Assembly: GCF_900188455.1 (NCBI RefSeq)
Contig: NZ_FZOL01000005.1
Span: 1 to 64,000 of the forward strand
Reading direction: 5' to 3'
Length of the DNA: 64,000 nt
DNA from: Pseudomonas japonica
GTDB lineage: Bacteria > Pseudomonadota > Gammaproteobacteria > Pseudomonadales > Pseudomonadaceae
Shown: positions 62,161 to 64,000 of the stretch, piece after piece
Layout: each line of letters opens with the position of its first letter
Position numbering within the stretch: the first letter of the stretch is position 1
Notes under the pieces: generated by a model
What the model saw: the letters and a program-made list of their open reading frames with translations, nothing else
The model's database searches: none
What the model was told of the DNA's origin: nothing
Program-made: the position numbers and the translations under genes

Positions 62161-64000
62161 ATGCTCGAATTCACCACGGCGCAGATTGCCATGGGTCAGG
62201 TGGCTGTGGACAAAGCCGCGGCCCTCGACCTGCTGGCGGCGCGACTGGTCGCGGATGGCCTGGTGGCCGAGGGTTACCTCGCGGGCCTGCAGGCCCGCGA
62301 GGCGCAGGGCTCGACGTTTCTCGGCCAAGGCATTGCCATTCCCCACGGCACCCCGCAGACCCGCGACCAGGTGTTCGCCACCGGGGTGCGCCTGATGCAG
62401 TTTCCCGCCGGGGTGGACTGGGGCGACGGGCAGATCGTGCACCTGGCGATCGTCATCGCCGCCCGTTCCGACGAACACCTGAGCCTGCTCCAGCAACTGA
62501 CCCGGGCCCTTGGCGAAGGCGATCTGGCCGAGGCCTTGAGCCGCGCCGAGAGTGCCGAGGCGGTCGTGCAACTGTTGCAGGGCGCGCCACGGGAGATGCT
62601 GCTGGAGGAGCGGACGATCGGCATCGGCGTATCCGCCGATGACTTCGACGACCTGCTGTGGCAGGGCGCGCGCCTGCTGCGCCGCGCCGAGTGCGTGGAC
62701 AACGGCTTCGCCGCGCACTTGCAGCAGGCCCAGCCGCTGCCGCTGGGCGACGGCCTGTGGCTGCTGTCCAGCGACCAGGCGGTGCGTCAGCCGGGGCTGG
62801 CCTTCGTCACCCCGCAACAGCCGCTGCGCCATCTCGGCCAGGCGCTCGACGGCCTGCTCTGCCTGGCCGCCCAGGGCGATGCGCAGCAGGCCCTGCTGGA
62901 TCGCCTGTGCACCCTGCTGATCGAAGGCCGCGGCCTGGAACTGCTGCGCGCTGGTACGGTGCAGGGCGTGCTGGCGCTGCTGGGCGGCGCGGTGCCGGAC
63001 GACTGGCCCAGCGCCCGCATCGCACTGGCCAATCCCCACGGTCTGCATGCGCGGCCGGCGAAGGTCCTGGCGCAGTTGGCCAAGCAGTTCGCTGGTGAAG
63101 TCCGTGTCCGTCTGGCGGATGCTGGCGCCGCACCGGTGTCGGCGAAGAGCCTGAGCAAACTGCTCGGCCTCGGTGCGCGGCGCGGCCAGGTGCTGGAGTT
63201 CAGCGTCGAGCCGGGGTTCGCCGAGGCACTGCCGGTGCTGCTGAAAGCGGTGGAAGAGGGCCTGGGCGAAGAAGTCGAGGCGCTGGCACCGCTCGCGCCG
63301 TTGCCGCTGGTGCCGGACGCAGCGGACAGCGCCCCGCTGGCGCCGGTCGCGGGCTCGGTCATCAAGGGCGTGGCCGCCGCTCCCGGCATCGCCAGCGGTC
63401 CGGCCCATGTGCAGTTGTTGCAGCACTTCGACTACCCGTTGCGCGGCGAATCGCCGGCGCTGGAACGCCAGCGTCTGGACGCGGCCCTGGCGCGGGTACG
63501 CGACGATATCGACGAACTGATCCAGCGCAGCGACGTCAACGCGATCCGCGAGATCTTCATCACCCACCAGGAAATGCTCGCCGACCCAGGCCTGGCCGAG
63601 GAAGTCGAACGACGCCTGCGCCAGGGCGAAAGCGCGGCGGCGGCCTGGCTGGCGGTGATCGACAGCGCGGCGCGCCAGCAGGAGTCGTTGCAGGACGCCC
63701 TGCTCGCCGAGCGCGCCGCCGACCTGCGCGATGTCGGCCGCCGCGTGCTGATGCAACTCTGCGGCCTCAGCGAAACGCCGGAGCCGAAGCAACCCTACGT
63801 GCTGGTGATGGCGGAAGTCGGGCCGTCCGACGTGGCCCGTCTCGATCCGGCGCGGGTCGCCGGGATTCTTACCGCCCGTGGTGGTGCCACCGCGCATAGC
63901 GCCATCGTCGCCCGGGCGCTGGGGATCCCGGCGGTGGTCGGCGCCGGTGAGGGCGTGCTGCTGCTGGCGTCGGGCACGGCGCTGCTGCTGGACGGCCAGC
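62161..64000 (+). CDS. fruB: Multiphosphoryl transfer protein FruB (EIIA-HPr-EI), 3' truncated by window edge
   Basis: 613 residues visible from the ATG at 62161 (AAGGAGAGG upstream), open to the window end. EIIA-Fru domain (1-145) with phospho-His in GIAIPHGTP; middle linker; HPr-like domain (about 285-370) with NPHGLHARPAK; enzyme I domain from 400 with phospho-His in RGGATAHSAIVARALG. It carries phosphate from PEP to the fructose transporter. fruK and fruA are expected downstream. Confidence 0.94.
   Translation, partial: MLEFTTAQIAMGQVAVDKAAALDLLAARLVADGLVAEGYLAGLQAREAQGSTFLGQGIAIPHGTPQTRDQVFATGVRLMQFPAGVDWGDGQIVHLAIVIAARSDEHLSLLQQLTRALGEGDLAEALSRAESAEAVVQLLQGAPREMLLEERTIGIGVSADDFDDLLWQGARLLRRAECVDNGFAAHLQQAQPLPLGDGLWLLSSDQAVRQPGLAFVTPQQPLRHLGQALDGLLCLAAQGDAQQALLDRLCTLLIEGRGLELLRAGTVQGVLALLGGAVPDDWPSARIALANPHGLHARPAKVLAQLAKQFAGEVRVRLADAGAAPVSAKSLSKLLGLGARRGQVLEFSVEPGFAEALPVLLKAVEEGLGEEVEALAPLAPLPLVPDAADSAPLAPVAGSVIKGVAAAPGIASGPAHVQLLQHFDYPLRGESPALERQRLDAALARVRDDIDELIQRSDVNAIREIFITHQEMLADPGLAEEVERRLRQGESAAAAWLAVIDSAARQQESLQDALLAERAADLRDVGRRVLMQLCGLSETPEPKQPYVLVMAEVGPSDVARLDPARVAGILTARGGATAHSAIVARALGIPAVVGAGEGVLLLASGTALLLDGQ

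Noticed and set aside
61918..63897. Long minus-strand open frame opposite fruB
   Set aside because: fruB with intact EIIA, HPr and EI motifs occupies the plus strand.

Overview
The window looks like a Pseudomonas chromosome (fluorescens/putida type). The backbone is GC-rich and carries conserved Pseudomonas neighbourhoods: nadC / DUF1631 / ampD-ampE / chemoreceptor / tatD / cra-fruB, cysZ / peroxiredoxin / trxB, pta, slyD, a bdlA-like transducer and a PlsC-type acyltransferase. Many REP-type palindromes sit between genes. No rRNA or tRNA gene was seen.

Layout. 1-799: end of an IS3-family element, running off the left edge. 1063-3876: a MocR-type regulator divergent from a BenE-type transporter, with a palindromic operator-like block between them. 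3960-7432: membrane-anchored diguanylate cyclase, response regulator with TPR-like tail, and stand-alone histidine kinase. 7443-11054: a LysR/PACE efflux pair and two related secreted Cys-patterned proteins, interleaved with two copies of a long-armed palindromic repeat in opposite orientation. 11065-15266: exporter, GNAT, Nudix, LysR and AEC transporter. 15273-18137: a tight two-gene unit (HNH-like/membrane protein plus membrane-anchored coiled-coil protein) with no function I recognise. 18322-28308: housekeeping genes. 28353-32140: a bufferin-type copper-peptide operon (DUF2282 precursor, DUF692 and DUF2063 maturation proteins, DoxX) divergent from an ECF sigma factor and its NrsF-like anti-sigma. 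Two identical-format promoters (GTAACC-N16-CGAACTACT) face both ways.

32343-48787 is a genomic island of about 16.4 kb, visibly more AT-rich, inserted inside cysZ. A 183-bp near-identical direct repeat of the cysZ 3' region lies at both ends, a tyrosine integrase sits next to the cysZ-proximal end, and an 18-bp perfect inverted repeat lies just inside both ends. The island carries a small protein plus SF1 helicase pair, a serine recombinase with repeated 9-bp half-sites, two XRE regulators, an alpha/beta hydrolase, a PD-(D/E)XK nuclease, two lipoproteins and an origin-like hairpin cluster between a winged-helix protein and a helicase-like ATPase. Beyond these are two mutually related unknown proteins, two arrays of 8-bp tandem repeats and a dead second integrase.

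48577-64000 returns to backbone: restored cysZ, peroxiredoxin, trxB, a GabP-type permease, nadC, a DUF1631 protein, ampD-ampE, a chemoreceptor, tatD, cra and the start of fruB, which is cut by the right edge.

The best candidates for undescribed biology are the HNH/coiled-coil pair (15273-18137), the small protein plus SF1 helicase pair (32829-35173), the origin-like palindrome module (42815-43236) and the secreted C-x12-C-x11/12-C-x5-C proteins with a shared promoter block.
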